Part shown: positions 22,484 to 31,966 of the stretch, one piece after another
How positions within the stretch are numbered: the stretch's first letter is position 1
Layout: each line of letters starts with the position of its first letter
NCBI GenBank assembly: GCA_030429735.1
Contig: JAUIET010000001.1
Span: 434,001 to 498,000 of the forward strand
Length of the DNA stretch: 64,000 nucleotides
Origin: Gammaproteobacteria bacterium
GTDB lineage: Bacteria; Pseudomonadota; Gammaproteobacteria; Pseudomonadales; JAUIET01
Direction of reading: 5' to 3'
Made by a program: the position numbers and the translations under genes
The notes under the pieces: model-generated
What the model was told of the DNA's origin: nothing
Databases searched by the model: none
What the model saw: only the letters and a program-made list of their open reading frames with translations

Positions 22484-23233
22484 ATGAACAATCAAGACAA
22501 AACCCACTTCGGCTATCAAGAGGTCGATACCGATAAAAAACAAGGCATGGTTGCCGACGTGTTTCATTCTGTTGCCAGCCAATACGACCTGATGAATGAC
22601 CTCATGTCCGCCGGCATACACCGCATCTGGAAACGCTTCACCATTGAGGTCAGCGCCGTCCGGTCCGGCCACAAAGTACTCGACATTGCCGGCGGCACTG
22701 GTGACCTCGCGGCAAAGTTTCACGACCTGGTCGGCAGTGAGGGTCATGTTGTGCTGGCCGATATTAACGAATCCATGTTAACCATGGGGCGAGATCGACT
22801 GACAGACGCTGGTATTTGCGGACATATTGACTATGTGCAGGCCAATGCCGAGGATTTACCCTTTGAATCGGACAGCTTTGACTGCGTCACAATATCTTTT
22901 GGGCTCAGAAATGTGACCGACAAAGACGCCGCACTACGATCGATGTTTCGGGTACTGAAACCTGGCGGCAAATTATTGATACTCGAATTTTCCAAACCCA
23001 AAAACGAATTGATGAGCAAAGCCTACGACGCCTACTCGTTCAACGTATTGCCCGCGCTTGGCAAATTGATTACCAACGACAGTGACAGCTATCGTTATCT
23101 GGCGGAATCCATACGCAAGCACCCGGATCAGGAAACCCTCAAAAATATGGTCTACGATGCCGGCTTTGAAAACGTCGAATATCACGATATGACCGGTGGC
23201 GTGGTGGCATTACACACCGGAGTGAAACCCTGA
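22484..23233 (+). CDS. ubiE: Ubiquinone/menaquinone C-methyltransferase UbiE
   Basis: SAM-dependent C-methylation in ubiquinone (and menaquinone) biosynthesis. The 249 residues match E. coli UbiE (251). Signatures: [40 protein letters not shown] (SAM motif I) and [18 protein letters not shown]. The start [14 protein letters not shown] fits the family; a longer in-frame reading from 22370 adds 38 non-conserved residues and is rejected. The stop shares one base with the ubiJ start. Confidence 0.96.
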   Translation: MNNQDKTHFGYQEVDTDKKQGMVADVFHSVASQYDLMNDLMSAGIHRIWKRFTIEVSAVRSGHKVLDIAGGTGDLAAKFHDLVGSEGHVVLADINESMLTMGRDRLTDAGICGHIDYVQANAEDLPFESDSFDCVTISFGLRNVTDKDAALRSMFRVLKPGGKLLILEFSKPKNELMSKAYDAYSFNVLPALGKLITNDSDSYRYLAESIRKHPDQETLKNMVYDAGFENVEYHDMTGGVVALHTGVKP

Positions 23234-23871
23234 TGGCCGACCCGGCGCTGCAAACTGCCGCGCTAGCGGGCCTGGAATTTTTGGTCAACAAGGCGTTGCA
23301 GCTGGACCCGGCCACAATGAACCGACTGGCCGAGCTTGATGGCAGGGTTTTACTGGTTCATTGTCACAGTCCTCACATCAAGGTGTATTGCTTGCCGGGC
23401 ATCAAGGGCATGCAATTCAAGTCCTGGCATGACGACGCAGAGGTTGACAGTACACTGAGCGGCAAGCTATCCCAATTCGTACAGCTGTTGCAGGCCGATG
23501 ACAAAGCGGCTGCTCTGATTAATGGCGAACTGAGTGTGCATGGCAACAGCCAGGACTTTGTCGCGTTGCAATCGATTCTTGCACAGCTTGATGTTGACTG
23601 GGAACAACCCATTGCCAGGGTGTTCGGTGATGTTGGCGGTCACCAACTGGGGCGCTTGATTCGCGGCGGTTTGGCATTTGGTCAGCAGGCCCAGGAAAAC
23701 CTGCAGACGCAATTGGAGCAATTTGTACACCAGGAGGCAGGTGTACTCCCCGCTCGCGAAGAGCTGGAGAGCTTCTACCAGGATGTCAGCGATTTGAATT
23801 TACGAGTGGACAGACTGCAAGCCAGGGTTGCCCGTGTCAGGCAACGTTTAGACAATCAGAATCCGGCATAG
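23233..23871 (+). CDS. ubiJ: Ubiquinone biosynthesis accessory factor UbiJ (SCP2 domain)
   Basis: Lipid-binding scaffold of the aerobic ubiquinone synthesis complex. The 212 residues comprise an SCP2-like domain (about 15-115, with ALINGELSVHGNSQDFVALQSILAQLDVDWE) and a C-terminal coiled coil (about 165-208, VSDLNLRVDRLQARVARVRQRL), the layout of E. coli UbiJ. Position between ubiE and ubiB settles the identity. Confidence 0.93.
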   Translation: MADPALQTAALAGLEFLVNKALQLDPATMNRLAELDGRVLLVHCHSPHIKVYCLPGIKGMQFKSWHDDAEVDSTLSGKLSQFVQLLQADDKAAALINGELSVHGNSQDFVALQSILAQLDVDWEQPIARVFGDVGGHQLGRLIRGGLAFGQQAQENLQTQLEQFVHQEAGVLPAREELESFYQDVSDLNLRVDRLQARVARVRQRLDNQNPA

Positions 23872-23875
23872 CCAG

Positions 23876-25531
23876 ATGGCGTTGATACAAAACTGCAAAC
23901 GAACGGCACGCATACTGCGAGTGGCTGCGCGTTATCGTTTGGACGCACTGATTGACAAGCAACGACTGCCATGGGGCTTTCGAGTATTGCTCGCACCTCT
24001 TGCGCTGCTGCCAAATCACAAAGCGGCCAGGGGCGAGCGCATCCGACTGGCATTGCAAGACCTTGGCCCGGTATTTATTAAGCTTGGGCAAATGTTGTCG
24101 ACTCGGCCAGACCTGCTGGCAGATGATATTGCTGCTTCGCTGAATCAACTGCAGGATCAGGTAGAACCGTTTGCCAGCGACCAGGCTGTCGCTATTGTTG
24201 AACGGGCTTTTGGGCGACCTGTTACTGATTTATTCACGCGATTTGATAGCGTGCCATTGGCCTCTGCCTCCATCGCCCAGGTGCACTCCGCCGAACTGCG
24301 TTTGACGGGTCAGGACCAGCCGCTGGACGTAGTTGTCAAAATTGTGCGGCCCGGCATAGAACGCCTGATAGAGCAGGACACAGACCTTATGTTCAGCCTG
24401 GCGCGCATGATCAAGCGCTATGCGCCCGATGGCGAACGCCTTAAGCCGGTCGAGGTGGTCAGCGATTACCGCGACGTTATTTATGACGAGCTTAATATGC
24501 AGCTGGAGGCGGCAAATACCAGCCAGTTACGCCGGAACTTTCTGGATTCCGACTTGCTCTACGTACCCGAGGTGTACTGGGACTATGTGCGCAGCAATGT
24601 GTTGGTAATGGAGCGCATTTACGGGGTACCGATATGCAATATCGATGAATTGCATGCGGCCAAAGTGAACATGAAAGAACTGGCAGAACGCGGCGTAGAG
24701 ATCTTTTTCTCGCAGGTTTTCCGCGACAGTTTCTTCCATGCCGATATGCACCCGGGCAATATTTTTGTCAACGTCAGCAACCCGGACAAACCGCAATACA
24801 TTGGTATTGATTGCGCCATCATTGGCAGCCTGGACGACGATGATCTGTACTATCTTGCGCGGAATTTACTGGCGATTTTTCAGCGTGACTATCGCACAGT
24901 GGCCGAGATGCACGTTGAAAGTGGCTGGGTACCGGAGCACGTTCGAGCGGGTGATTTCGAATCGGCGATTCGCAGTGTGTGTGAACCAATATTCGAAAAG
25001 CCTTTGGCAGAAATTTCCTTCGGTCAGATTCTGCTGTATTTGTTTACCGTGGCGCGCCGCTTTGAAATGAGTGTGCAGCCAAATCTGGTGTTGCTGGAAA
25101 AAACACTGCTTGCGGTGGAAGGCCTTGGTCGTCAGCTGTACCCGCAACTCGATCTGTGGCAAACAGCGCAACCCTTCCTGGAGGACTGGATGGCTAAACG
25201 GTATGCGCCGGCGCAGGTGCTACAACGTATGCAGAAGCAGGCACCCACCTTATTGCAACACCTGCCACAGCTGCCTGAATTATTGATTGATAATCTGAAG
25301 TCATCGGCGGCACTGCGGGAGTCTGCCCAGCAGCAACAGCGCCAGCTGCAACTTATCGAAGAACAGGGCCGCCGCCGCGAGCGCCGGCAGAAACTGGCAG
25401 CAGGTATGCTGCTGGTGGCCGGTGCTTTGTTATTGTTTGGGCCACAAATGCCGGTGTTTGCGGACGTCGATTTACGTACCTCGGCTGCCATCGTTGGCGG
25501 CCTGGGCGTTGCCTGGCTGTTGCTGGGTTGA
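23876..25531 (+). CDS. ubiB: Ubiquinone biosynthesis regulatory ATPase/kinase-like UbiB
   Basis: ABC1/ADCK atypical kinase-like protein needed for ubiquinone synthesis. The 551 residues carry KLGQMLSTRPD (the KxGQ motif), the Ala-rich loop LASASIAQVHSAEL, VVVKIVRPGI, FHADMHPGNIF and IGIDCAIIGSL, plus two C-terminal membrane helices (about 505-524 and 530-551) that anchor it. In the Pseudomonas protein the metal motif reads DFGIVG; here it reads DCAIIG, so the D is kept. Four bases after ubiJ. Confidence 0.96.
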   Translation: MALIQNCKRTARILRVAARYRLDALIDKQRLPWGFRVLLAPLALLPNHKAARGERIRLALQDLGPVFIKLGQMLSTRPDLLADDIAASLNQLQDQVEPFASDQAVAIVERAFGRPVTDLFTRFDSVPLASASIAQVHSAELRLTGQDQPLDVVVKIVRPGIERLIEQDTDLMFSLARMIKRYAPDGERLKPVEVVSDYRDVIYDELNMQLEAANTSQLRRNFLDSDLLYVPEVYWDYVRSNVLVMERIYGVPICNIDELHAAKVNMKELAERGVEIFFSQVFRDSFFHADMHPGNIFVNVSNPDKPQYIGIDCAIIGSLDDDDLYYLARNLLAIFQRDYRTVAEMHVESGWVPEHVRAGDFESAIRSVCEPIFEKPLAEISFGQILLYLFTVARRFEMSVQPNLVLLEKTLLAVEGLGRQLYPQLDLWQTAQPFLEDWMAKRYAPAQVLQRMQKQAPTLLQHLPQLPELLIDNLKSSAALRESAQQQQRQLQLIEEQGRRRERRQKLAAGMLLVAGALLLFGPQMPVFADVDLRTSAAIVGGLGVAWLLLG

Positions 25532-25549
25532 GCACGAGCACAACAGCTT

Positions 25550-25942
25550 ATGATTACTGACATTCTTGATACGGTTGCCTGGAACGAAGAGGGTCTGGTA
25601 CCTGCCATTGCACAAGACCGGGAAAGCCGCGACGTGCTGATGATGGCCTGGATGAACCGCGAGGCATTGCAACAAACCATTGATTCTCAAACAGCGGTGT
25701 ACTGGTCCCGTTCCCGCGCTCAGTTGTGGCATAAAGGCGAGCAGTCAGGGCACCAGCAACAGGTACATGAAATAAGGCTGGACTGCGACAACGATGTCAT
25801 TATATTGTTGGTCGAACAGGTCGGCGGCATTGCCTGCCACACGGGGCGAAAATCATGTTTCTACCGTCGTTTGGAGAACGGACAATGGCAAACTGTTGAC
25901 CCCGTGTTGAAAGACCCGGCCGACATTTACGCAACGCGCTAA
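25550..25942 (+). CDS. hisI: Phosphoribosyl-AMP cyclohydrolase
   Basis: Third step of histidine synthesis: opens the adenine ring of PR-AMP. A stand-alone 130-residue enzyme, not the bifunctional HisIE of enterobacteria. [30 protein letters not shown], metal ligands DCDND and the zinc Cys/His set [14 protein letters not shown] are all present. hisE follows 18 bases later. Confidence 0.96.
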   Translation: MITDILDTVAWNEEGLVPAIAQDRESRDVLMMAWMNREALQQTIDSQTAVYWSRSRAQLWHKGEQSGHQQQVHEIRLDCDNDVIILLVEQVGGIACHTGRKSCFYRRLENGQWQTVDPVLKDPADIYATR

Positions 25943-25960
25943 CAGGTAAGACACTCATAA

Positions 25961-26302
25961 ATGGATGACGTACTTCAGGAACTAACTGACATCATCGAGG
26001 AGCGCCTTCAGTCTTCCGATGAACAAAATTCATACGTAGCAAAGCTGGGTAATGCCGGACTGGACAAAATCCTCGAAAAAGTGGGCGAAGAGGCGATTGA
26101 GGTCATTCTGGCTGCCAAGCATGCAGAGCAATTTAATAATAATGAGAAGTTGATACACGAGTCAGCTGACTTGTTGTTCCATACTCTAGTGATGCTTGCC
26201 TCACTGGGAGCAGACATCAATCAGGTGCTGGGCGAGCTTGAAACCCGGTTTGGCACTTCCGGGCTGGAAGAAAAGAAGCGGCGGCGCAGCCTGAGCCAGT
26301 AA
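25961..26302 (+). CDS. hisE: Phosphoribosyl-ATP pyrophosphatase
   Basis: Second step of histidine synthesis, hydrolysing PR-ATP to PR-AMP. The 113-residue MazG-like all-alpha protein has EKVGEEAIEVILAAK and ESADLLFHTLVML, the metal-binding ExxE ... ExxD pattern. Paired with hisI and followed by tatA, as in Pseudomonas. Confidence 0.96.
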   Translation: MDDVLQELTDIIEERLQSSDEQNSYVAKLGNAGLDKILEKVGEEAIEVILAAKHAEQFNNNEKLIHESADLLFHTLVMLASLGADINQVLGELETRFGTSGLEEKKRRRSLSQ

Positions 26303-26327
26303 ACGGTATTGAGAGGAATATAGAATC

Positions 26328-26549
26328 ATGGGTATTAGCGGAATCAGTATTTGGCAGTTACTTATAATTCTGGCGATCGTGGTGATGCTATTCGGTACCA
26401 AACGGCTTCGCAATATGGGCAGCGATCTTGGTGAAGCCATCAAGGGATTTAGAAACTCCATCAGCGACAAGGAAGACGACGCTCTGGACGACCAGGCCAA
26501 GGGTGATGTCATTGACGCCAAAGCGGAAAAAGTGGAAGACAGCAAGTAA
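26328..26549 (+). CDS. tatA: Twin-arginine translocase subunit TatA
   Basis: Pore-forming subunit of the Tat system for exporting folded proteins. The 73 residues show an N-terminal membrane helix ([16 protein letters not shown]), the [20 protein letters not shown] hinge and amphipathic helix, and an acidic tail. Preceded by AGAGGA. Confidence 0.95.
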   Translation: MGISGISIWQLLIILAIVVMLFGTKRLRNMGSDLGEAIKGFRNSISDKEDDALDDQAKGDVIDAKAEKVEDSK

Positions 26550-26575
26550 GCTGATTATTCCCCGGACTCAACTCC

Positions 26576-26908
26576 ATGTTTGATATCGGATTCGCCGAAT
26601 TACTGGCTATTGCTGTCGTTGGCTTGCTGGTTATTGGCCCTGAACAGCTGCCAGGCACGGTACGCACCATTATGCTCTGGCTTGGCAGGTTACGATCGAG
26701 CTTTAGCGAAGTGCGTCGCGATATAGAACGTGAAATTGGCGCGGAAGATATTCGTCGCCAGTTACACAATGAATCTGTTATGCGGGAACTTGAAAAAACC
26801 CGCAACGAAATCAACAGCATCGCCGATGATACCCGGCAAACCATCGAAGACAGCAAAGCGTCTATTGAAGCGGATGTAAAAGCTGGTACACAATCGAAAG
26901 ATGACTGA
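26576..26908 (+). CDS. tatB: Twin-arginine translocase subunit TatB
   Basis: Substrate-receptor subunit working with TatC. The 110 residues begin MFDIGFAELLAIAVVGLLVIGPEQLPGTVR, the TatB signature with Glu in the membrane helix and the GPE(Q/R)LP hinge, followed by a long charged amphipathic helix. Overlaps tatC by 8 bases. Confidence 0.95.
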   Translation: MFDIGFAELLAIAVVGLLVIGPEQLPGTVRTIMLWLGRLRSSFSEVRRDIEREIGAEDIRRQLHNESVMRELEKTRNEINSIADDTRQTIEDSKASIEADVKAGTQSKDD

Positions 26909-27662
26909 GGAAGACAAAGCACTGCCCTTGGTAGAACACCTTACCGAGCTGCGCGATCGTTTGCTGCGATGCTTGCTGGCAATATTAATCGTGTTTGTTG
27001 CCCTTTACGCGTTCGCCAATGAAATCTACGGCTTTGTGTCCGAACCGTTGCGCAAATTTTTGCCTGAAGGGGCGACCATGATTGCAACGGATGTGGCCTC
27101 TCCGTTCCTAACCCCGTTCAAGCTTACCCTGGTGCTTGCGGTATTCGCTGCTGTGCCGTATTTATTGTTCCAAATGTGGTCATTTGTTGCACCAGGCATG
27201 TATCGCCATGAGAAGCGCTTTGCTATTCCTTTGCTGATCTCCAGCGTATTGCTGTTCTATGCGGGAATAGCCTTTGCGTATTTTGTCGTGTTCCCTCTCG
27301 TGTTTGGCTTTTTCACCAGTATCGGGCCCACTGAAATGACAGTGATGACCGACATCAACAGTTACCTGAATTTTATTCTAAAGTTATTTTTTGCGTTCGG
27401 GATTGCCTTTGAAATTCCAATCGCTACCGTGTTATTGGTCTGGGCCGGCATATCGACACCCGATGCGTTGGCCAGTAAACGACGCTATATTGTCGTTGGT
27501 TGCTTCGTGCTTGGTATGCTACTGACACCTCCCGACGTTATTTCACAAGCCCTGCTTGCTTTTCCGATGTGGCTGCTTTTTGAAGTAGGCGTTGTCATGA
27601 GCCGTTGGATAGAGAAAGACCGAAGCGAAGCGACAGAGCAGGGCAAAAACAGCAATGCCTGA
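26901..27662 (+). CDS. tatC: Twin-arginine translocase subunit TatC
   Basis: Signal-peptide receptor of the Tat system with six membrane helices in 253 residues. Conserved cytoplasmic N-terminus LVEHLTELRDRLLR, first-loop residues around FVSEPLRKFLPEGATMIATDVASPFLTPFKL, and FEIPIATVLLVWAG. The last 8 bases overlap the next gene, so tatABC and the GlpD-like gene probably share a message. Confidence 0.96.
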   Translation: MTEEDKALPLVEHLTELRDRLLRCLLAILIVFVALYAFANEIYGFVSEPLRKFLPEGATMIATDVASPFLTPFKLTLVLAVFAAVPYLLFQMWSFVAPGMYRHEKRFAIPLLISSVLLFYAGIAFAYFVVFPLVFGFFTSIGPTEMTVMTDINSYLNFILKLFFAFGIAFEIPIATVLLVWAGISTPDALASKRRYIVVGCFVLGMLLTPPDVISQALLAFPMWLLFEVGVVMSRWIEKDRSEATEQGKNSNA

Positions 27663-28887
27663 GTTTGCTACGGGCACATCAGACTATTTCGATTTGCTGG
27701 TGGTCGGGGGTGGTATTAATGGTGTTGCTGTCGCTCAGGCCGCGGCTGCAAAAGGCCATTCAGTGTTGTTGCTTGAAAAATCAGAACTGGCTGCAGGTAC
27801 CTCCAGAGCTTCCAGTAAACTGATTCACGGTGGTTTGCGCTATCTTGAGAGTTACGAGTTTTCTTTAGTCTACGAGGCATTGCGCGAGCGTGCATTGATG
27901 TTGCGTAACGCACCTGATCTGGTCGCACTTAAGAAATTCTACATCCCGGTCTATCGGCACACCCGCCGAGCACCCTGGCTCATATTTGCAGGCTTGAGTT
28001 TGTACGCCTTATGCGATCGCTTACGCTCTTCCAGTCGATTTCGTATCGTTCCGAAGTCTGAATGGAATACGCTTGACGGCATTGCAACCAAGGACCTGCG
28101 CGCTGTGTTTCAATATCAAGACGCGCAAACCGATGATGTGGAGCTAACCCGCGCTGTGATGAACTCCGCCATTGATCTGGGTGCAGTGTTAAAAGAGCAT
28201 TCTCGCCTGATCAGTGCACACTGGCACGAAGATCACTTCAGCGTGCTGGTAGAGCACCTGGACTCACGAATCAACTACCGTTGCGGGGCGATGGTTAACG
28301 CCGGCGGGCCATGGGTAAATCGCATTAACGAGTGCATAGAACCAGCCCCCCGAACACTAGGTATTGACCTGATACAAGGAACACACGTGGAACTCGAAGG
28401 ACAGATGAGCGACCGCTTCTACTATGTTGAATCACCTCGCGACGGGCGCGCTGTGTTCGTCATGCCTTGGTACGAAAACACCCTGATTGGCACAACGGAA
28501 GCCAGGTTCAGTGGTAACCCTGACGACATCAAAGCCCTGGATTCATCTGTACGTTACTTACTGGGCGTATTCCGTCATTACTTCCCGAACTTCAATGGCG
28601 GGAGCAATGCAAGAATTGTAAATCGTATGGCCGGAGCACGCGTACTACCAGAGGCTAAAACCAGCGCATTCAAGCGTTCGCGAGAGACCATTTTGTACTG
28701 GCAGCCGGAGTTCACGCCAGGCGGCCCCGCCATTTGTACAATTTATGGTGGCAAGTTAACAGCCTGGCGGGCAACCGCCGACAAGGTTCTTAAAACCATC
28801 CGCACGGCGCTGCCTGCCCCGAAACGCGATATTGATACCAAAACACTGCGCTTGCAGCGCGCGACCCACAGGAAAAGCACAGCATGA
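27655..28887 (+). CDS. GlpD-like FAD-dependent oxidoreductase, short form
   Basis: FAD-dependent DAO-superfamily protein related to glycerol-3-phosphate dehydrogenase. The Rossmann motif VVGGGINGVAVAQAAAAKGHSVLLLEK starts near residue 16, followed by GTSRASSKLIHGGLRYL, a GlpD hallmark, and a C-terminal FAD site CTIYGGKLTAWRATADKVL. At 410 residues it lacks the helical C-terminal domain of E. coli GlpD (501 residues). It overlaps tatC by 8 bases and prlC by 4. Substrate could be glycerol-3-phosphate or another hydroxy acid; the truncation makes this uncertain. Confidence 0.82.
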   Translation: MPEFATGTSDYFDLLVVGGGINGVAVAQAAAAKGHSVLLLEKSELAAGTSRASSKLIHGGLRYLESYEFSLVYEALRERALMLRNAPDLVALKKFYIPVYRHTRRAPWLIFAGLSLYALCDRLRSSSRFRIVPKSEWNTLDGIATKDLRAVFQYQDAQTDDVELTRAVMNSAIDLGAVLKEHSRLISAHWHEDHFSVLVEHLDSRINYRCGAMVNAGGPWVNRINECIEPAPRTLGIDLIQGTHVELEGQMSDRFYYVESPRDGRAVFVMPWYENTLIGTTEARFSGNPDDIKALDSSVRYLLGVFRHYFPNFNGGSNARIVNRMAGARVLPEAKTSAFKRSRETILYWQPEFTPGGPAICTIYGGKLTAWRATADKVLKTIRTALPAPKRDIDTKTLRLQRATHRKSTA

Positions 28888-30923
28888 GCAACCCTCTTCT
28901 CGAAGCCCATCAGTTACCACCTTTTGAGCGTATTGAGGCATCGCATATAGAGCCTGCTGTACAAACGATCATTGAAGAGAACCTGCGAGCTATCGACAAA
29001 CTGGTTGAAAACCAGACACACGCCAACTGGAATACTCTTTATGAGCCACTGGAAGATCTGAATGATCGGCTTGAACAGGCCTGGTCACCCGTCAGTCACC
29101 TGAACGGTGTTTTGCAAACCGAGGAATTACGCGAAGCGTATGAAACCTGTTTACCTTTGCTGTCAAAGTACAACACACAATTGGGCCAGAACGAAGGTCT
29201 GTTCAAAGCCTATCAGACGTTAAAGAACAGCGACGCTTTCAACCAGCTGGAACCGGCGCAACAACAAATCGTCCACAATAACCTGCGTGACTTCAAACTC
29301 TCCGGGATTGATCTTAACGAGAGCGCTAGACAGCGCTATGGTGAGCTGAAACAACGCCTGTCCGAAGCAAGCAATACATTTTCGAACAACGTTCTGGATG
29401 CCACCCAGGCCTGGACCCGTCATATAACAGACCCTGCTGAACTGTCTGGTCTGCCGGACGCCGCTATTACCGCAGCGAAAGCTGCAGCGCAGGCAAAACA
29501 ACTGGAAGGGTATCTGCTAACCCTGGACGCACCCTGTTACATCGCAGTGGTCAGTTACGCTGATGATCCCGCGCTTCGAAAGGAGATTTACACAGCCTAC
29601 ACAACACGTGCCTCAGACAAGGGGCCTAACGCCGGTGAGTTCGACAACAGCGACTTGATGGTGGAAATCACTCAACTTCGCCATGAGCTTGCGACCCTGT
29701 TAGGGTTTGGCAGTTACGCTGAATATTCTTTGGCAAAAAAAATGGCTGAGAGCCCCGAACAGGTCATCGACTTCCTGGAGCAACTCTCCGAGCGTACCCG
29801 GGCAGTTGCCAAATCGGAACTGGAGGCGTTGCAAAATTACGCACTTAGCGAGCACCAGCACAAGGAATTGAATGCCTGGGACATAAGCTATTTCTCTGAA
29901 AAACTCAGAAAGCAGCAGTATGATATTGACCAGGAAGAGCTGCGCCCTTACTTCCCGGCAGGTACCGTGACCCAAGGTTTATTTTCTGTCGCGTGCCGTC
30001 TGTTTGATATTGAGATTGCGCCGGACACCAGTATGTCAACCTGGCATCCAGACGTTGGTGCATTCCAGATCAGCCGGCAAGGTGAGGTTATTGCGCGGTT
30101 TTATCTTGATTTGTATGCTCGTGAGCACAAACGCGGAGGTGCCTGGATGGCGGACTGTCGCGTGCGGCGACGTTTGCGCGATGGTAGTACTCAAATTCCG
30201 GTCGCCTTTCTAACGTGCAACTTTATGGCCCCCGCAGGTGATCAGCCCAGCCTGCTGACGTTCAACGACGTAACGACTCTGTTTCATGAATTTGGCCATG
30301 GCCTCCATCATATGCTCAGCCAGATTGATTACGCAGAAGTATCGGGAATCAACGGCGTTGCCTGGGACGCTGTTGAGCTACCCTCTCAGTTTCTGGAAAA
30401 CTGGTGCTGGCAAGCTGAGGTCATTGCACAAATATCATCTCACTACCTAAGCGGGGAAAGTTTGCCACAACAGCTGCTTGAAAGGCTGCTGGCCGCGAAG
30501 AACTTTCAGGCTGGAATGCAAATGTTAAGGCAGATTGAGTTTGCTCTGTTCGATTTTCGTATGCACAAGCAAGCCGGTATGCGCTCGGCTGGCGACATAC
30601 AAGACCTGCTGGACAAAGTGCGCTCCGATGTGGCCGTACTTATGCCACCGGCAGACAATCGTTTTCAACATGGCTTCAGCCACATTTTTGCCGGGGGCTA
30701 TGCCGCAGGGTATTACAGTTACAAATGGGCGGAAGTACTGTCAGCAGATGCGTTCTCCCTGTTTGAAGAACATGGCATTTATCACGAAGCGACACGCAGG
30801 CGCTATTTGCAGGAAATACTTGAAAAAGGCGGGTCAGCGCCCGCAATGAAATTGTTCAAGAATTTTATGGGGCGCGAGCCCAAGGTCGATGCCCTGCTCA
30901 GACAATCAGGTATAGCGGCTTAG
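28884..30923 (+). CDS. prlC: Oligopeptidase A (M3 metallopeptidase)
   Basis: Zinc peptidase that degrades small peptides, including cleaved signal peptides. The 679 residues have the standard length and the zinc-binding HEFGHGLHH motif at about 471-479 with the downstream glutamate in the ISGINGVAWDAVELPSQFLE segment. ATGA overlap with the GlpD-like gene; tail-to-tail 4-base overlap with the Smr-domain gene on the other strand. Confidence 0.95.
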   Translation: MSNPLLEAHQLPPFERIEASHIEPAVQTIIEENLRAIDKLVENQTHANWNTLYEPLEDLNDRLEQAWSPVSHLNGVLQTEELREAYETCLPLLSKYNTQLGQNEGLFKAYQTLKNSDAFNQLEPAQQQIVHNNLRDFKLSGIDLNESARQRYGELKQRLSEASNTFSNNVLDATQAWTRHITDPAELSGLPDAAITAAKAAAQAKQLEGYLLTLDAPCYIAVVSYADDPALRKEIYTAYTTRASDKGPNAGEFDNSDLMVEITQLRHELATLLGFGSYAEYSLAKKMAESPEQVIDFLEQLSERTRAVAKSELEALQNYALSEHQHKELNAWDISYFSEKLRKQQYDIDQEELRPYFPAGTVTQGLFSVACRLFDIEIAPDTSMSTWHPDVGAFQISRQGEVIARFYLDLYAREHKRGGAWMADCRVRRRLRDGSTQIPVAFLTCNFMAPAGDQPSLLTFNDVTTLFHEFGHGLHHMLSQIDYAEVSGINGVAWDAVELPSQFLENWCWQAEVIAQISSHYLSGESLPQQLLERLLAAKNFQAGMQMLRQIEFALFDFRMHKQAGMRSAGDIQDLLDKVRSDVAVLMPPADNRFQHGFSHIFAGGYAAGYYSYKWAEVLSADAFSLFEEHGIYHEATRRRYLQEILEKGGSAPAMKLFKNFMGREPKVDALLRQSGIAA

Positions 30924-31489
30924 AATTTAGTGTGCTTGGACTTGGTCGCCAACTTCTGCGCGTCGCTTTTTCGAAACAGAACATAAACCGCGCCGGAACC
31001 ACCGTGATGTTTTTGCGCAGTATGAAACGCCAAAACATCCGGCAAGTCCTTAAGCCAATGGTTAACGCAGCTCTTGATAGTGGCCTGCTTGCCTTTACCG
31101 TGTACGATAAGCGCCGTACGTACATCGTATTGCAAGCAGTCTTTGCAAAATTGATACACCGCCGTGCGCGCTTGCTCAACCGTGTGTTTGTGTAAATCAA
31201 GCCTGGCATCCACCGCGTACTTACCAAGCCGCATTTTCTTCAGCACGCCATGTTGAACACCAGGGCGTGCAAATTCCAACACCGCGTCCGGGCTTACTTC
31301 AGGAATAAAATTATCAGCCAGAGGATTGTCATCATTCAGCAATTCTTCGGCGGCCGCACTGCGCGCTCGACTGAGCGTGGGGTCAAGCGCCTTGCGACCC
31401 TGCTCACGCGGGACGCGATTACTGGTAATCGGCTTAACCCCCGACATCTGCTCCTTAAATAGATTGTCGTCGTTATCAGAACCAGACAT
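30920..31489 (-). CDS. Smr-domain protein
   Basis: A 189-residue SmrA/B-type protein. The C-terminal Smr domain (about 95-180) includes RLDLHKHTVEQARTAVYQF (the DLHG-like motif reads DLHK), ALIVHGKGKQ (HGxG motif) and the end GGSGAVYVLFR. Smr domains are nucleic-acid endonucleases; SmrB in E. coli acts in rescue of collided ribosomes, but membership of that subgroup is not shown here. The start codon shares one base with the dtd stop. Confidence 0.88.
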   Translation of the reverse strand: MSGSDNDDNLFKEQMSGVKPITSNRVPREQGRKALDPTLSRARSAAAEELLNDDNPLADNFIPEVSPDAVLEFARPGVQHGVLKKMRLGKYAVDARLDLHKHTVEQARTAVYQFCKDCLQYDVRTALIVHGKGKQATIKSCVNHWLKDLPDVLAFHTAQKHHGGSGAVYVLFRKSDAQKLATKSKHTKF

Positions 31490-31938
31490 CAGCTTTCCAA
31501 TAAGAAGGTTACCGGACCATCGTTGACAAGATGCACCTGCATGTTGGCGCCAAATTCGCCCGTGGCCACGGAACCCAGCTTGGCACGCACATAATCAGCC
31601 GCCTGATTGTACAAGTTTTCAGCCAGCGCAGGTGGGGCTGCCTTGCTAAAACTCGGGCGCAAGCCGCGGCCGGTATCGGCACATAAGGTGAACTGAGACA
31701 CCAGTAACAAGTCGCCACCGGAGGTCTCTAGATTGTGATTCATTTTTCCAAGGTGGTCTGCGAAAATTCGATAGTCAAGACACTTCTGCATTAGCTTTTG
31801 CATCGTTTCGCTGGAATCGTTCGCCTCCACGCCTAGCAACACCAGCATGCCGGCGCTGATCTGACCCACCGTGCGCACGTGCCCGGCGTCAACTACGTCA
31901 ACTCGCGCTTCCTGCACACGTTGGACCAAGGCCTTCAT
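31489..31938 (-). CDS. dtd: D-aminoacyl-tRNA deacylase
   Basis: Removes D-amino acids and glycine mischarged on tRNA. The 149 residues contain the two active-site motifs SQFTLCADTGRGLRPSF and NDGPVTFLLES (the Gly-cisPro pair). Operon with the Smr-domain gene (1-base overlap) and 28 bases from the upstream proline iminopeptidase gene, a pairing also seen in Pseudomonas. Confidence 0.96.
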   Translation of the reverse strand: MKALVQRVQEARVDVVDAGHVRTVGQISAGMLVLLGVEANDSSETMQKLMQKCLDYRIFADHLGKMNHNLETSGGDLLLVSQFTLCADTGRGLRPSFSKAAPPALAENLYNQAADYVRAKLGSVATGEFGANMQVHLVNDGPVTFLLES

Positions 31939-31966
31939 AGACTACGCTCGTAAGCAAATCGCTGGA

